From CAZFYZ01 sp964523735 (GTDB lineage Bacteria > Armatimonadota > UBA5829): 12,619 bases of DNA. Location of the stretch: contig CAZFYZ010000110.1 in assembly GCA_964523735.1 (NCBI GenBank), positions 1 to 12,619 of the forward strand. The letters run 5' to 3'. Numbering within the stretch: the stretch's first letter is position 1; each line of letters opens with the position of its first letter. Below are positions 1 to 5,947 of this stretch, in pieces. The translations under genes were made by a program, and so were the position numbers. Below the pieces are notes generated by a model. The model was not told the origin of the DNA. It did not search any database and was given only the letters and a program-made list of their open reading frames with translations.

Positions 1-43
1 AGGACTGGGAGGCTAATCCCAAAATCCAATTTACACACTCAGG

Positions 44-70
44 TTGACACTAGCGTGGAATACCTAATCT
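44..70 (+). promoter_or_regulatory. Probable sigma70 promoter for the STAS gene
   Basis: A perfect -35 box TTGACA (44-49) is followed after 15 bp by TAATCT (65-70), a fair -10 box. The spacer is shorter than the usual 17, which lowers confidence. Transcription would start near 77, giving a leader of roughly 38 nt that contains the AGGAGG ribosome site (99-104). Confidence 0.45.
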
Positions 71-114
71 GAGGACAGCCGCCTACCGATAAGTCTGTAG
101 GAGGCCGATGCCGT

Positions 115-525
115 ATGACCGCAGCCAAAGATGACAGCTTCGAGATGCGACTGAAGAACGCGGAGGGGGTTCCGATCCTCCTGCTGGGTGGCACGATCAC
201 AGCGAACGCCCTCAAAGCGGTCAAGTTCACGTTGGAGAAGCTCGCGAGCGCCGGCCACTACCACGTAGTAGTCAACATCGAGAAAGCCCAGGCAGCCAAC
301 TGGCGGTTCCTCACGGGCCTGTCCGATGCTGTCCGCAAGTTCCGGGAGCACTATGGAGCAATCGATCTGGTTGCGACGCGTGAGGCGGTCCAGAACCTCC
401 TCCACACCGATCAGATACCCCAGCTCTTCAGGCTCAGCGATTCCGAAGGCAAGGCGATCTCCATGATCAAAGGGCTGGCAAGGCAACCCGGATCAATAGG
501 CAACACGACCGCCCGGCTCAAGTAA
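115..525 (+). CDS. STAS-domain (anti-anti-sigma-like) protein with degenerate phosphosite
   Basis: This 136-residue protein looks like a single cytosolic STAS domain, the fold of SpoIIAA/RsbV anti-sigma-factor antagonists. Recognisable pieces are the early beta-strand region VPILLLGGTI (19-28), the strand HVVVNI (50-55) that leads into the phosphorylation loop, the helix after it, and the IDLVATREAVQNLL segment (83-96) matching the family's strand plus helix before the last strand. In SpoIIAA the loop after the strand reads DSSG with the phosphorylated serine; here the aligned residues are NWRF (62-65), so no serine sits at that point. The start is fixed by AGGAGG 10 nt upstream. It probably forms an operon with the small cysteine protein 30 bp downstream. 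Known family role: partner switching with a serine kinase/anti-sigma factor. Inferred here: a phosphorylation-independent or otherwise diverged regulator. No kinase or sigma partner is in the window. Confidence 0.7.
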   Translation: MTAAKDDSFEMRLKNAEGVPILLLGGTITANALKAVKFTLEKLASAGHYHVVVNIEKAQAANWRFLTGLSDAVRKFREHYGAIDLVATREAVQNLLHTDQIPQLFRLSDSEGKAISMIKGLARQPGSIGNTTARLK

Positions 526-555
526 CCGAGCCCAGGCACATAATAGGAGCAGTAA

Positions 556-768
556 ATGGTTAACCCGTCCAAGAGCAAGCTGAAGGTGATCAAGATCCTC
601 GACCCGCTTCTCTGCGTGAGGTGCGACAACGCCTACATCGCGGATGTGCTGCTCTCTGATGGGGCTCGCAAGAAGATGTTCTACTGCTCCAGACTCGACT
701 GCGACAACTGGATCTCCAAACCCACCCCCGAATTCGCCGAACCCGACGACTTCGACCTGGCGGCGTAG
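556..768 (+). CDS. Small four-cysteine putative zinc-binding protein
   Basis: This 70-residue protein has no name I recognise. It carries C20-x2-C23 and C44-x4-C49, an arrangement that could hold one zinc ion in a small beta-rich knuckle. The N-terminus (2-15) is lysine-rich, and the tail (57-70) is acidic and probably flexible. No signal peptide or membrane segment is seen, so a cytosolic role is likely. AGGAG at 545-549, 6 nt before the ATG, supports the start. It follows the STAS gene by 30 bp on the same strand, so the two are probably co-transcribed. A role as partner of the STAS protein is possible but rests on position only. Confidence 0.6.
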   Translation: MVNPSKSKLKVIKILDPLLCVRCDNAYIADVLLSDGARKKMFYCSRLDCDNWISKPTPEFAEPDDFDLAA

Positions 769-798
769 GCGATCACTGTCATTTGGAGCATCGCCGAA

Positions 799-854
799 AA
801 ATCTGCTTTGTCCCGCGACAGTGCCGGGGCGAGAGAGCGTCCAAAAGCAGATTT
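799..854 (+). terminator. Inverted repeat between convergent units, possible bidirectional terminator
   Basis: AAATCTGCTTT (799-809) and AAAGCAGATTT (844-854) are perfect 11-bp inverted arms around a 34-nt GC-rich spacer. The repeat lies between the plus-strand STAS pair (ending 768) and the minus-strand glycosyltransferase operon (ending 981), where a shared terminator would be expected. The right arm ends in TTT, but there is no long T-run and the loop is large, so terminator function is uncertain. It could instead be the edge of a decayed repeat element. Confidence 0.4.
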
Positions 855-867
855 CTCACTCCTTCGA

Positions 868-922
868 AAATGCGGAGCATTTCCGTCTCCTTCGTGGCGA
901 ACACGAAAGCGCTGCGGAGCAG
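868..922. repeat. Cluster of three short perfect palindromes
   Basis: Three small perfect stems follow each other: AAATGC-GGA-GCATTT (868-882), TTCGTG-GCGAA-CACGAA (891-907) and CTGC-GGA-GCAG (912-922). Two share a GGA centre. They lie outside any gene, in the convergent intergenic space. They look like remnants of a dispersed palindromic repeat rather than a terminator. Confidence 0.45.
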
Positions 923-980
923 TCGCGAAAGTGTTCATGCCACGATTGCGTTCGAAATGACGATGTGCGAGCGCTCAGCT

Positions 981-1838
981 CTACCTCACCAGCCTCATCC
1001 TTGCTGTCTGCCGTATCCACAGCGCCACGACCACCAGCGGCGTTAGCAGAATGCGCGGCCCTTTAGCGTCATGCTTCAGCCAATAGCGGAGCATGCTCTT
1101 GTGGTGCTGGCGGATCATCTCGATTGGAATCCTGTCGCTCGCGGCGCCGATACGATGGGTAACTGTGGTCATCGGGAAGTAGACCACCCTCCAACCCGCC
1201 AAGTGCGCCCGCTTGCACCAGTCAACATCTTCGCAGTACATGTAGAATCGCTCGTCTAGATCTCCAACCTGCTCGATCACCTCGCGGCGAACCATCAGTG
1301 CGGAGCCTGAGAGCCAATCGACGTCCGCGACCTGGTCGTGCGCCCAGTCGGTCATCATGTAGCTGCGCACGAACCTGTTCTTGGGGAAGAGCTTGCCGAG
1401 GATCGTATGGCGGAACCCTGCCGCGAACATCGTAGGGAAGCGCCTGGCGGAAAACTGCAGCGTGCCGTCGGGGTTAATGATCTTCGGCCCGAGTATACCT
1501 ATGCCGGGGTTCTCGTCCATGTACTGGACCATCTTGGTTAGGGAATCCACCTCGAGAAACCGGCAGTCGGGGTTCAGGAGCATCACATAACGGCCTTGCG
1601 AATGCTCGATCGCCTCGTTCTGCCCCGCTGCAAAACCCGCATTTCCGTCGTTCCTGATCAGCTTGACCTGGCCTGAGAACTCCTTCTCCACCATCTCCGC
1701 GCTGCCGTCGGAGGATGCGTTGTCCACTACTATGGCCTCGAACGTGACCGCGCCGTCCTGCTGAAGGATCGTCCTCAGACATTCGCGCAGCTCGTCGCGC
1801 GTATTCCAGTTGACCATCGTGATGCTTACGTCGATCAT
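981..1838 (-). CDS. GT2 family glycosyltransferase, rhamnosyltransferase-like
   Basis: This 285-residue enzyme would transfer a sugar from a nucleotide-sugar donor onto a polysaccharide or lipid-linked acceptor on the inner face of the membrane. GT2 landmarks are visible in order: the nucleotide-binding start VSITMVNWNT (4-13), VVDNASSDGS (37-46), NPD (89-91) at the metal-binding DxD position, SGSALMVRR (177-185), and the catalytic acid region YCEDVDW (201-207), followed by THRIGAAS (227-234). This pattern matches WbbL/RfbF-type rhamnosyltransferases. The hydrophobic stretch 262-275 may associate with the membrane. Its ATG overlaps the stop of the upstream glycosyltransferase as ATGA, so the two are translationally coupled. 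It is the last gene of the HAD-GT-GT operon. Donor and acceptor are unknown. Confidence 0.88.
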   Translation of the reverse strand: MIDVSITMVNWNTRDELRECLRTILQQDGAVTFEAIVVDNASSDGSAEMVEKEFSGQVKLIRNDGNAGFAAGQNEAIEHSQGRYVMLLNPDCRFLEVDSLTKMVQYMDENPGIGILGPKIINPDGTLQFSARRFPTMFAAGFRHTILGKLFPKNRFVRSYMMTDWAHDQVADVDWLSGSALMVRREVIEQVGDLDERFYMYCEDVDWCKRAHLAGWRVVYFPMTTVTHRIGAASDRIPIEMIRQHHKSMLRYWLKHDAKGPRILLTPLVVVALWIRQTARMRLVR

Positions 1839-2731
1839 CGCCTTACCAGCGCTCCCACGCGAATGCAGGCCAGAGTGAAGTAGTAGACAGGCGCGAAGAG
1901 CTTGCCTCTGAAGTGCTTGGCATAGAAACGGATGAGTGAGTCGTGCGACTCGCGGATCATCTTGCGGCGATCCACCTGGCTAGTGCTCCCCGCGCCGTAG
2001 TGGATGATGGTCGCCGACGGCGTGAAGTAGACCTTGTAGCCTGCCTGCCTCGCCCGATATAGCCAATCCACCTCGTTGAAGAAGATCGGGAACGCCTCAT
2101 CCATCAGGCCAATTTCGTTGATAGCCTTCCTGCTCAAGATCAACGCGGACCCCATGGGCTGGTCGACCTCGGCCTCGGTATCGTAGGCGAACCAGGGCAT
2201 GCGGTAGGCCGCGATCTTCCGGCTCTTCGGGAAGAGCTTCGACAGCCCCAGGAACTCGCAGGCGATGGCCAGGGGATATGGGAAGCCTCTCACGGAGCGT
2301 TCTACGTTGCTTCGGGACGCCTCCTCCCGAAGCATATGCGTTTCGGGACAGGATGTCCCCGAAACAACGGCGGAGGGTCGGACCAGCCTCGCGCCTGCCG
2401 CGGCGGCGGGATGCGACTGCATGAAGTCCACCAAAGCATCGAGCGCGCCTTCGGTCACCTGGGTATCGGGGTTCAAGAGCAGGACGTAGTCTCCGGTCGA
2501 TGCCTCGATCGCCTGGTTGTTGCCTCGGGCATAGCCGGCGTTATCGGCGTTCGAGATCAGCCTCACCTGAGGGAACTCCGCGCAGAATCCGGCCGCATCG
2601 AAATCGTCGGAGGCGTTGTCAACCACAATCACCTCATGCTCATCTTGAGGCGGATGCTTGCGGATCGACCGCACGCAGTCGGCGAGCAGCGTGGTGGTAT
2701 TCCAGTTAACTATGACGATCGATAATCGCAC
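1835..2731 (-). CDS. GT2 family glycosyltransferase carrying an in-frame palindromic insertion
   Basis: This 298-residue paralogue of the next gene is also a WbbL-like GT2 enzyme: LSIVIVNWN near the N-terminus, VVDN at about 36-39, NPD at about 87-89, NEVDW at about 219-223 in the catalytic acid position, and IHYGAGST at about 243-250. I prefer the GTG at 2731: GAGG (2738-2741 on the plus strand) sits 6 nt before it but only 3 nt before the TTG at 2734. The gene overlaps the end of the HAD gene by 26 nt. Between the conserved RP and FP of the mid-domain it has about 30 residues where the paralogue has 10; the extra 20 (about 123-142) are encoded by a palindromic DNA element. Activity may survive if this is a surface loop, but that is not known. 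Confidence 0.86.
   Translation of the reverse strand: MRLSIVIVNWNTTTLLADCVRSIRKHPPQDEHEVIVVDNASDDFDAAGFCAEFPQVRLISNADNAGYARGNNQAIEASTGDYVLLLNPDTQVTEGALDALVDFMQSHPAAAAGARLVRPSAVVSGTSCPETHMLREEASRSNVERSVRGFPYPLAIACEFLGLSKLFPKSRKIAAYRMPWFAYDTEAEVDQPMGSALILSRKAINEIGLMDEAFPIFFNEVDWLYRARQAGYKVYFTPSATIIHYGAGSTSQVDRRKMIRESHDSLIRFYAKHFRGKLFAPVYYFTLACIRVGALVRR
2305..2369. repeat. Palindromic element with terminal inverted repeats inserted inside a gene
   Basis: The ends CGTTGCTTCGGG (2305-2316) and CCCGAAACAACG (2358-2369) are 12-nt inverted repeats with one mismatch. Inside are two adjacent hairpins: perfect 10-bp arms 2308-2317 and 2325-2334 with a 7-nt loop, and arms 2340-2350 and 2354-2365 with a GGA centre and one bulged base. 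The element lies wholly within the glycosyltransferase gene and keeps its frame open. Removing 20 codons here makes that protein colinear with its tandem paralogue. The layout resembles Rickettsia palindromic elements or a very small MITE. No second copy is seen in the window. Confidence 0.75.
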
Positions 2732-3386
2732 CAAGCACCTCGTCTAGACTGCGGACAACCAGGTTGGGCTTAACCCCATCAAAGAAGTCCGTCGGCCTGC
2801 TGTCTCGCAGAAAACCGATCGTAGCCATCCCCGCGGCCTTGCCTCCCTGCACGTCCATCAGATGGTCTCCTATCATAATTGCGTTCGCCGGGAGGGCATG
2901 CAGTGTCTTGAGCGCCTTAAGCAAAGGCTCAGGGTGCGGTTTGTGCAGGTCTGTGTCTTCGCGGCAGACAAGTACGTCGGGTCTGATGCCGACCATCTCA
3001 AGCGACATCTCGCTTGCCCTGCGGCAGTTGCGGGTAACTATACCGACTCGGATTCCGGCCCGATCGAGTTCGCTCACCAGCTTCTGGGCAGATTCTATCT
3101 CCGTGGTCCCATTCGCGTGGCGCAGCTCGATCTCCTCGAGGATACGCATGGCCTCGTGGCGCAGGTTCCAGGCTTCTGAGTGACGGCCCTCGGACGATAG
3201 CAGGTGCACGGACCAGTCCACTATGGCGAGAATGTCCATAGAGGCAAGCGGCTCCGTATCCAACCCGTACAACGCCGAGAGCGACAGCATCTCCCTGCGC
3301 ATCAGCGCGAAGTCGATGCTGGTCTCCACAAGAGTCCCGTCGAGGTCGAACAGGACCGCGTCAACCGAATTAGGCAGCGGCGTCAT
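2706..3386 (-). CDS. HAD superfamily phosphatase, phosphoglycolate phosphatase-like
   Basis: This 226-residue cytosolic hydrolase has all four HAD motifs: I, DLDGT (14-18) with nucleophile D14 and acid/base D16; II, T118 in GIVTRN; III, K149 in LHKPHP; IV, GDHLMD (173-178) with D174 and D178. The helical insert between motifs I and II is a C1-type cap, as in Gph/PGP-like enzymes. It would use Mg2+ to release phosphate from a small phospho-metabolite. The substrate is unknown; position at the head of a glycosyltransferase operon hints at a sugar phosphate. The ATG at 3386 is chosen because the upstream TTG at 3422 is itself the -35 box of a near-consensus promoter. No ribosome site lies before the ATG, consistent with a leaderless transcript. 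Confidence 0.85.
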   Translation of the reverse strand: MTPLPNSVDAVLFDLDGTLVETSIDFALMRREMLSLSALYGLDTEPLASMDILAIVDWSVHLLSSEGRHSEAWNLRHEAMRILEEIELRHANGTTEIESAQKLVSELDRAGIRVGIVTRNCRRASEMSLEMVGIRPDVLVCREDTDLHKPHPEPLLKALKTLHALPANAIMIGDHLMDVQGGKAAGMATIGFLRDSRPTDFFDGVKPNLVVRSLDEVLGAIIDRHS

Positions 3387-3393
3387 CGCCTCA

Positions 3394-3422
3394 ATTATAG
3401 AGCCGGTTCTCGCCCGTGGCAA
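3394..3422 (-). promoter_or_regulatory. Strong sigma70 promoter giving an apparently leaderless mRNA
   Basis: On the minus strand TTGCCA (3422-3417) and TATAAT (3399-3394) are separated by exactly 17 bp. Only 7 nt separate the -10 box from the ATG at 3386, so transcription should begin at or within a base or two of the start codon. This drives the HAD-GT-GT operon. Confidence 0.8.
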
Positions 3423-3460
3423 CTACCGTAAGTGCTCACTGCCAACGAGAGCCACGTCAC

Positions 3461-3561
3461 GCTGAACTCGTTTCAGCACCGAGTCTAGGCGCGCGGGTAC
3501 TGAATCGAATCCAGGATCACGAAGATGCTCGTGAAGCCTGGGCAGTCACAAGGCATTGCCC
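3461..3561. promoter_or_regulatory. Inverted repeats in the divergent HAD/folE2 intergenic region
   Basis: The divergent gap holds GCTGAA-n5-TTCAGC (3461-3477), an interrupted 11-bp dyad CCAGG-a-TCACGA ... TCGTGA-ag-CCTGG (3511-3541), and GGGCA ... TGCCC (3540-3561). They lie upstream of both promoters and could be operators, or a hairpin that insulates the two units. I recognise no Zur-type site, although folE2 is often zinc-regulated. Confidence 0.35.
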
Positions 3562-3591
3562 ACTATGATGTCTAGGAATCAGGCGTAATAC

Positions 3592-3620
3592 TTGACACAG
3601 TTGGCCACCTGAGCTACACT
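3592..3620 (+). promoter_or_regulatory. Sigma70 promoter of folE2-queC
   Basis: A perfect -35 TTGACA (3592-3597), a 17-bp spacer and TACACT (3615-3620, 4 of 6 consensus bases) precede folE2. The start point is expected near 3627, giving a leader of about 31 nt. Confidence 0.8.
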
Positions 3621-3626
3621 GACGTT

Positions 3627-3654
3627 GCCCCTTGGAACGTGGGGCTGGAAGAGG
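3627..3654 (+). promoter_or_regulatory. 5'-terminal stem-loop next to the folE2 ribosome site
   Basis: GCCCC (3627-3631) and GGGGC (3641-3645) form a perfect 5-bp stem with a 9-nt loop at the predicted extreme 5' end of the folE2-queC mRNA. The GGAAGAGG ribosome site (3647-3654) begins one base after it. It may protect the transcript or tune translation. A preQ1 sensor would make sense for this operon, but the class I preQ1 riboswitch loop and A-rich tail are absent. Confidence 0.35.
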
Positions 3655-3657
3655 TTT

Positions 3658-4458
3658 ATGGAAGACGTTGCAATGTCCCCAGACAAGCGGGGAGTCGCTA
3701 TCCAGCGGGTGGGTGTAAAGGACCTGCACCTGCCGCTGCTGATTCGAACCAAGCCGGAAGGCTACCAGCAGGTGCTCGGCAATATCTCGATAGGCGTGGA
3801 CCTGCCAAAGCACTATCGCGGCACCCACATGAGCCGCCTCGTCGAAGTGGTCCTCAAGTGGAGTCAGAAACCCCTCGGCGGCCACGATGTCAAGCTCATT
3901 CTGCAGACCGCGATGGAGCGCCTCAATGCCGCCCGCGGTCATTTCACTCTCCGATTCAAGTACTTCGTCGAGAAGAAGGCCCCCGTATCTCACAGCCTGA
4001 GTATGCTGGACTACGATTGCGAGTTTACCGGCTCACTTTCGGAGGATGGCTTTGACTTCATCCTGGGAGTTGACGTGCCCATGACTGCCCTCTGCCCGTG
4101 CAGCAAGGAGATCGCGGACTATGGCGCGCACAACCAACGAGGCGTGATCCGCGCCCGCATTAGATACACTCGCGACAGGTTCTACTGGATCGAGGACCTC
4201 GTGAACCAGCTCGAGACTGTGCCGAGCTGCGGCATTTATCCGCTGCTCAAGCGGCGCGACGAGAAGTTCGTAACCGAGAAGGCCTACGACAACGCCAAGT
4301 TCGTCGAGGACATACTTCGCGACACGATCGTGCTGCTGCGCGCGGACCAGAACATCCGCTGGTATGAGCTTGAGTGCGAGACATTCGAGTCGATCCACAA
4401 CCACAGCGCTTATGCCTATCAGTCCGAGTGGCGGCATGAGTGGGAGGCCAAGGCTTGA
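3658..4458 (+). CDS. folE2: GTP cyclohydrolase I type B (FolE2)
   Basis: FolE2 converts GTP to 7,8-dihydroneopterin triphosphate, the first step shared by tetrahydrofolate and 7-deazaguanine (queuosine) synthesis; unlike FolE1 it can work without zinc. The 266-residue length fits the family. Signatures are RGTHMSR (54-60), the metal/active-site segment MTALCPCSKE (142-151) with C146 as likely catalytic ligand, YGAHNQRG just after it, and the C-terminal NHSAYA. The ATG at 3658 has GGAAGAGG upstream; a TTG at 3625 lies at or before the predicted start point and is rejected, and an ATG at 3673 is less well placed. The stop overlaps the queC start (TTGA), so the two are coupled. That pairing suggests the preQ0 branch is a main use of the product. 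Confidence 0.95.
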   Translation: MEDVAMSPDKRGVAIQRVGVKDLHLPLLIRTKPEGYQQVLGNISIGVDLPKHYRGTHMSRLVEVVLKWSQKPLGGHDVKLILQTAMERLNAARGHFTLRFKYFVEKKAPVSHSLSMLDYDCEFTGSLSEDGFDFILGVDVPMTALCPCSKEIADYGAHNQRGVIRARIRYTRDRFYWIEDLVNQLETVPSCGIYPLLKRRDEKFVTEKAYDNAKFVEDILRDTIVLLRADQNIRWYELECETFESIHNHSAYAYQSEWRHEWEAKA

Positions 4459-5138
4459 GAAAAGCCGTCGTGCTTCTTTCGGGTGGGTTGGATAGCTCGA
4501 CGACCGCAGCAATAGCCAAGTCGGAGGGGTTCGAGCTGTACGCGATATCATTCGACTACGGCCAGCGGCATGCGAAGGAGCTTGAGAGCGCCAGGGCAGT
4601 GGCTGATAGCCTTGGTGTTTCGGATCACGTGGTGATGTCCTTCGACATGCGCCGGATCGGCGGCAGTGCGCTGACTGATGACATCGAGGTGCCCCTGGAC
4701 AGGGAGTCCGATGAGATGGCCGAGGGCATTCCTGTCACGTATGTCCCGGCACGCAATACGATCTTTCTTTCGTTCGCGCTCGCCTATGCCGAGACTATCC
4801 ATGCGAACGATGTGTTCATAGGCGTCAGTCAGATTGACTACAGCGGGTATCCCGACTGCCGGTCGGAGTTCATCGAGGCTTTTGAGCAGATGGCGAATCT
4901 CGCGACCAAGGCAGGCGTCGAGGGCAAGAAGAGGCTTCGCATTCACACGCCGCTGGCTCTGCTGAGCAAGGCGGAGACTATCAGACGCGGGCTGGACCTG
5001 GGCGTGGATTACTCGCTCACGTGGAGCTGCTATCTGGGCGGCGAGCGAGCCTGTGGCAGGTGCGACTCCTGCAAGCTCCGCCTCGCAGGCTTTGCACAAG
5101 CGGGCGCACAAGACCCGCTGGAATACGACCACCGTTAG
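4455..5138 (+). CDS. queC: 7-cyano-7-deazaguanine (preQ0) synthase QueC
   Basis: QueC turns 7-carboxy-7-deazaguanine plus ammonia and ATP into preQ0, the precursor of queuosine in tRNA and of 7-deazaguanine DNA modifications. The 227-residue product starts with the PP-loop pyrophosphatase motif SGGLDSS (9-15), has the conserved FDYGQRH (33-39) and YVPARNTIFLS (96-106), and ends with the zinc site C192, C200, C203, C206 (ACGRCDSCKLR region). I choose the TTG at 4455 because GGGAGG (4442-4447) lies exactly 7 nt upstream and the product then begins MRKAVVLLSGG, the usual QueC N-terminus; a GTG at 4440 would overlap that ribosome site. No queD, queE or queF is in the window, so the rest of the pathway lies elsewhere. 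Confidence 0.96.
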   Translation: MRKAVVLLSGGLDSSTTAAIAKSEGFELYAISFDYGQRHAKELESARAVADSLGVSDHVVMSFDMRRIGGSALTDDIEVPLDRESDEMAEGIPVTYVPARNTIFLSFALAYAETIHANDVFIGVSQIDYSGYPDCRSEFIEAFEQMANLATKAGVEGKKRLRIHTPLALLSKAETIRRGLDLGVDYSLTWSCYLGGERACGRCDSCKLRLAGFAQAGAQDPLEYDHR

Positions 5139-5175
5139 GGTGAGGAGCAGTCGGCAGACAGCCGAACATATGACC

Positions 5176-5264
5176 AGTAGATAGTAAACAGTAAAGAGTA
5201 AACAGAAGGGAAGGCCGGACACGGGCGCCTGCCCCTGTTTACTGTCTACTGTCTACTGTTTACT
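5176..5264. repeat. Inverted pair of heptanucleotide repeats upstream of exbB
   Basis: The left arm (5176-5205) and right arm (5235-5264) are each 30 nt and match as inverted repeats at 25 positions; with G-U pairs 27 could pair in RNA. Both arms are built of 7-nt units: the right arm reads CTGTTTA, CTGTCTA, CTGTCTA, CTGTTTA, followed by CTTACCC and then the exbB ribosome site (GGGAGG, 5271-5276). The 29-nt loop is GC-rich and contains GGGC-GCCT-GCCC. The structure separates queC from exbB and may end or slow transcription, or shape the exbB 5' region. Confidence 0.8.
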
Positions 5265-5284
5265 TACCCGGGGAGGTTTGACAC

Positions 5285-5947
5285 ATGGGGTGGTTTGTAA
5301 GCGCTTTTGAGCTGCTCTGCAAGGGCGGCTATGTTATGATTCCGCTGATGTTCTGTTCGGTGGTGGCGGTCGCGGTACTGATCGAGCGGTTCATCACAAT
5401 CAGCCGGGCTCAAGCGGATGTCTCCGAAGTGATCGGACGGGCCGAGGACGCCGTATACGCCGGCAAGTTCGAGCGGGCGATTGAGCTCTTGAAATCTCAG
5501 GACTCACCGGTTGCTCGCGTGCTGACTGCAGGACTGCAGAACATGCACCTCGGCGAACGTGGGGCCGAGCGTGCCATGGAAGAGCAAGGCACGCGGGAGA
5601 GCCGATCGCTCACAAAGCGGCTGGGCAGCCTCGACACGATCATCACCATCGCGCCGCTCCTTGGTTTGCTCGGCACGGTAACCGGTATGATCTCCGCGTT
5701 CCACGTGATCGCGGCCAAAGACGGGATCAGTACACCCACCGCCATCACGGGCGGCGTCGCCGAGGCCCTCATAGCTACAGCCACCGGTCTGGCCATCGCC
5801 ATCTTCACTCTCGTGGGCTACAACAACCTCCAGGAGCGCATCAAGCACATCGTCGCCGAGATCGAAACTCGCGGCACGGCTATGGTGAATGTGCTGGCAG
5901 ACATCGAAGAGAGGTCGAAGCATGAAATTACGAGCATATCAGCCTAA
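5285..5947 (+). CDS. exbB: MotA/TolQ/ExbB proton channel family protein
   Basis: ExbB forms the inner-membrane channel that, with ExbD, uses the proton gradient to energise TonB. The 220-residue protein has three membrane helices: about 16-36, 118-140 and 156-180. The large cytoplasmic loop between helices 1 and 2 and the signature PLLGLLGTVTGMI (124-136) are typical, as is the T/G-rich third helix (GGVAEALIATATGLAIA). TolQ or a MotA-like protein has the same architecture; the TonB-type gene two places downstream favours ExbB. GGGAGG 8 nt upstream supports the ATG. The end overlaps exbD by 26 nt. An unusual inverted heptamer repeat fills the region just upstream. Confidence 0.9.
   Translation: MGWFVSAFELLCKGGYVMIPLMFCSVVAVAVLIERFITISRAQADVSEVIGRAEDAVYAGKFERAIELLKSQDSPVARVLTAGLQNMHLGERGAERAMEEQGTRESRSLTKRLGSLDTIITIAPLLGLLGTVTGMISAFHVIAAKDGISTPTAITGGVAEALIATATGLAIAIFTLVGYNNLQERIKHIVAEIETRGTAMVNVLADIEERSKHEITSISA

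Noticed and set aside
783..1066. Plus-strand open frames across 783-1066
   Set aside because: They cover inverted repeats and the end of the minus-strand glycosyltransferase; no ribosome site and no family resemblance.
2305..2369. Frameshift or pseudogene call for the first glycosyltransferase because of the palindromic insertion
   Set aside because: The reading frame is open throughout, the insertion adds a whole number of codons, and all catalytic motifs remain.
3625..3657. Upstream TTG start for folE2
   Set aside because: It lies at or before the predicted transcription start, inside the 5' stem-loop, whereas the ATG at 3658 has a ribosome site.
3592..3660. preQ1 class I riboswitch upstream of folE2-queC
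   Set aside because: The leader is only about 31 nt and lacks the conserved loop and A-rich tail; only a simple stem-loop is visible.
4548..5222. 224-codon minus-strand frame opposite queC
   Set aside because: It is antisense to a complete QueC with PP-loop and zinc site; no independent ribosome site or domain.
5139..5284. CRISPR array in the queC-exbB gap
   Set aside because: The repeats are contiguous 7-nt units in inverted orientation, with no spacers of uniform length.
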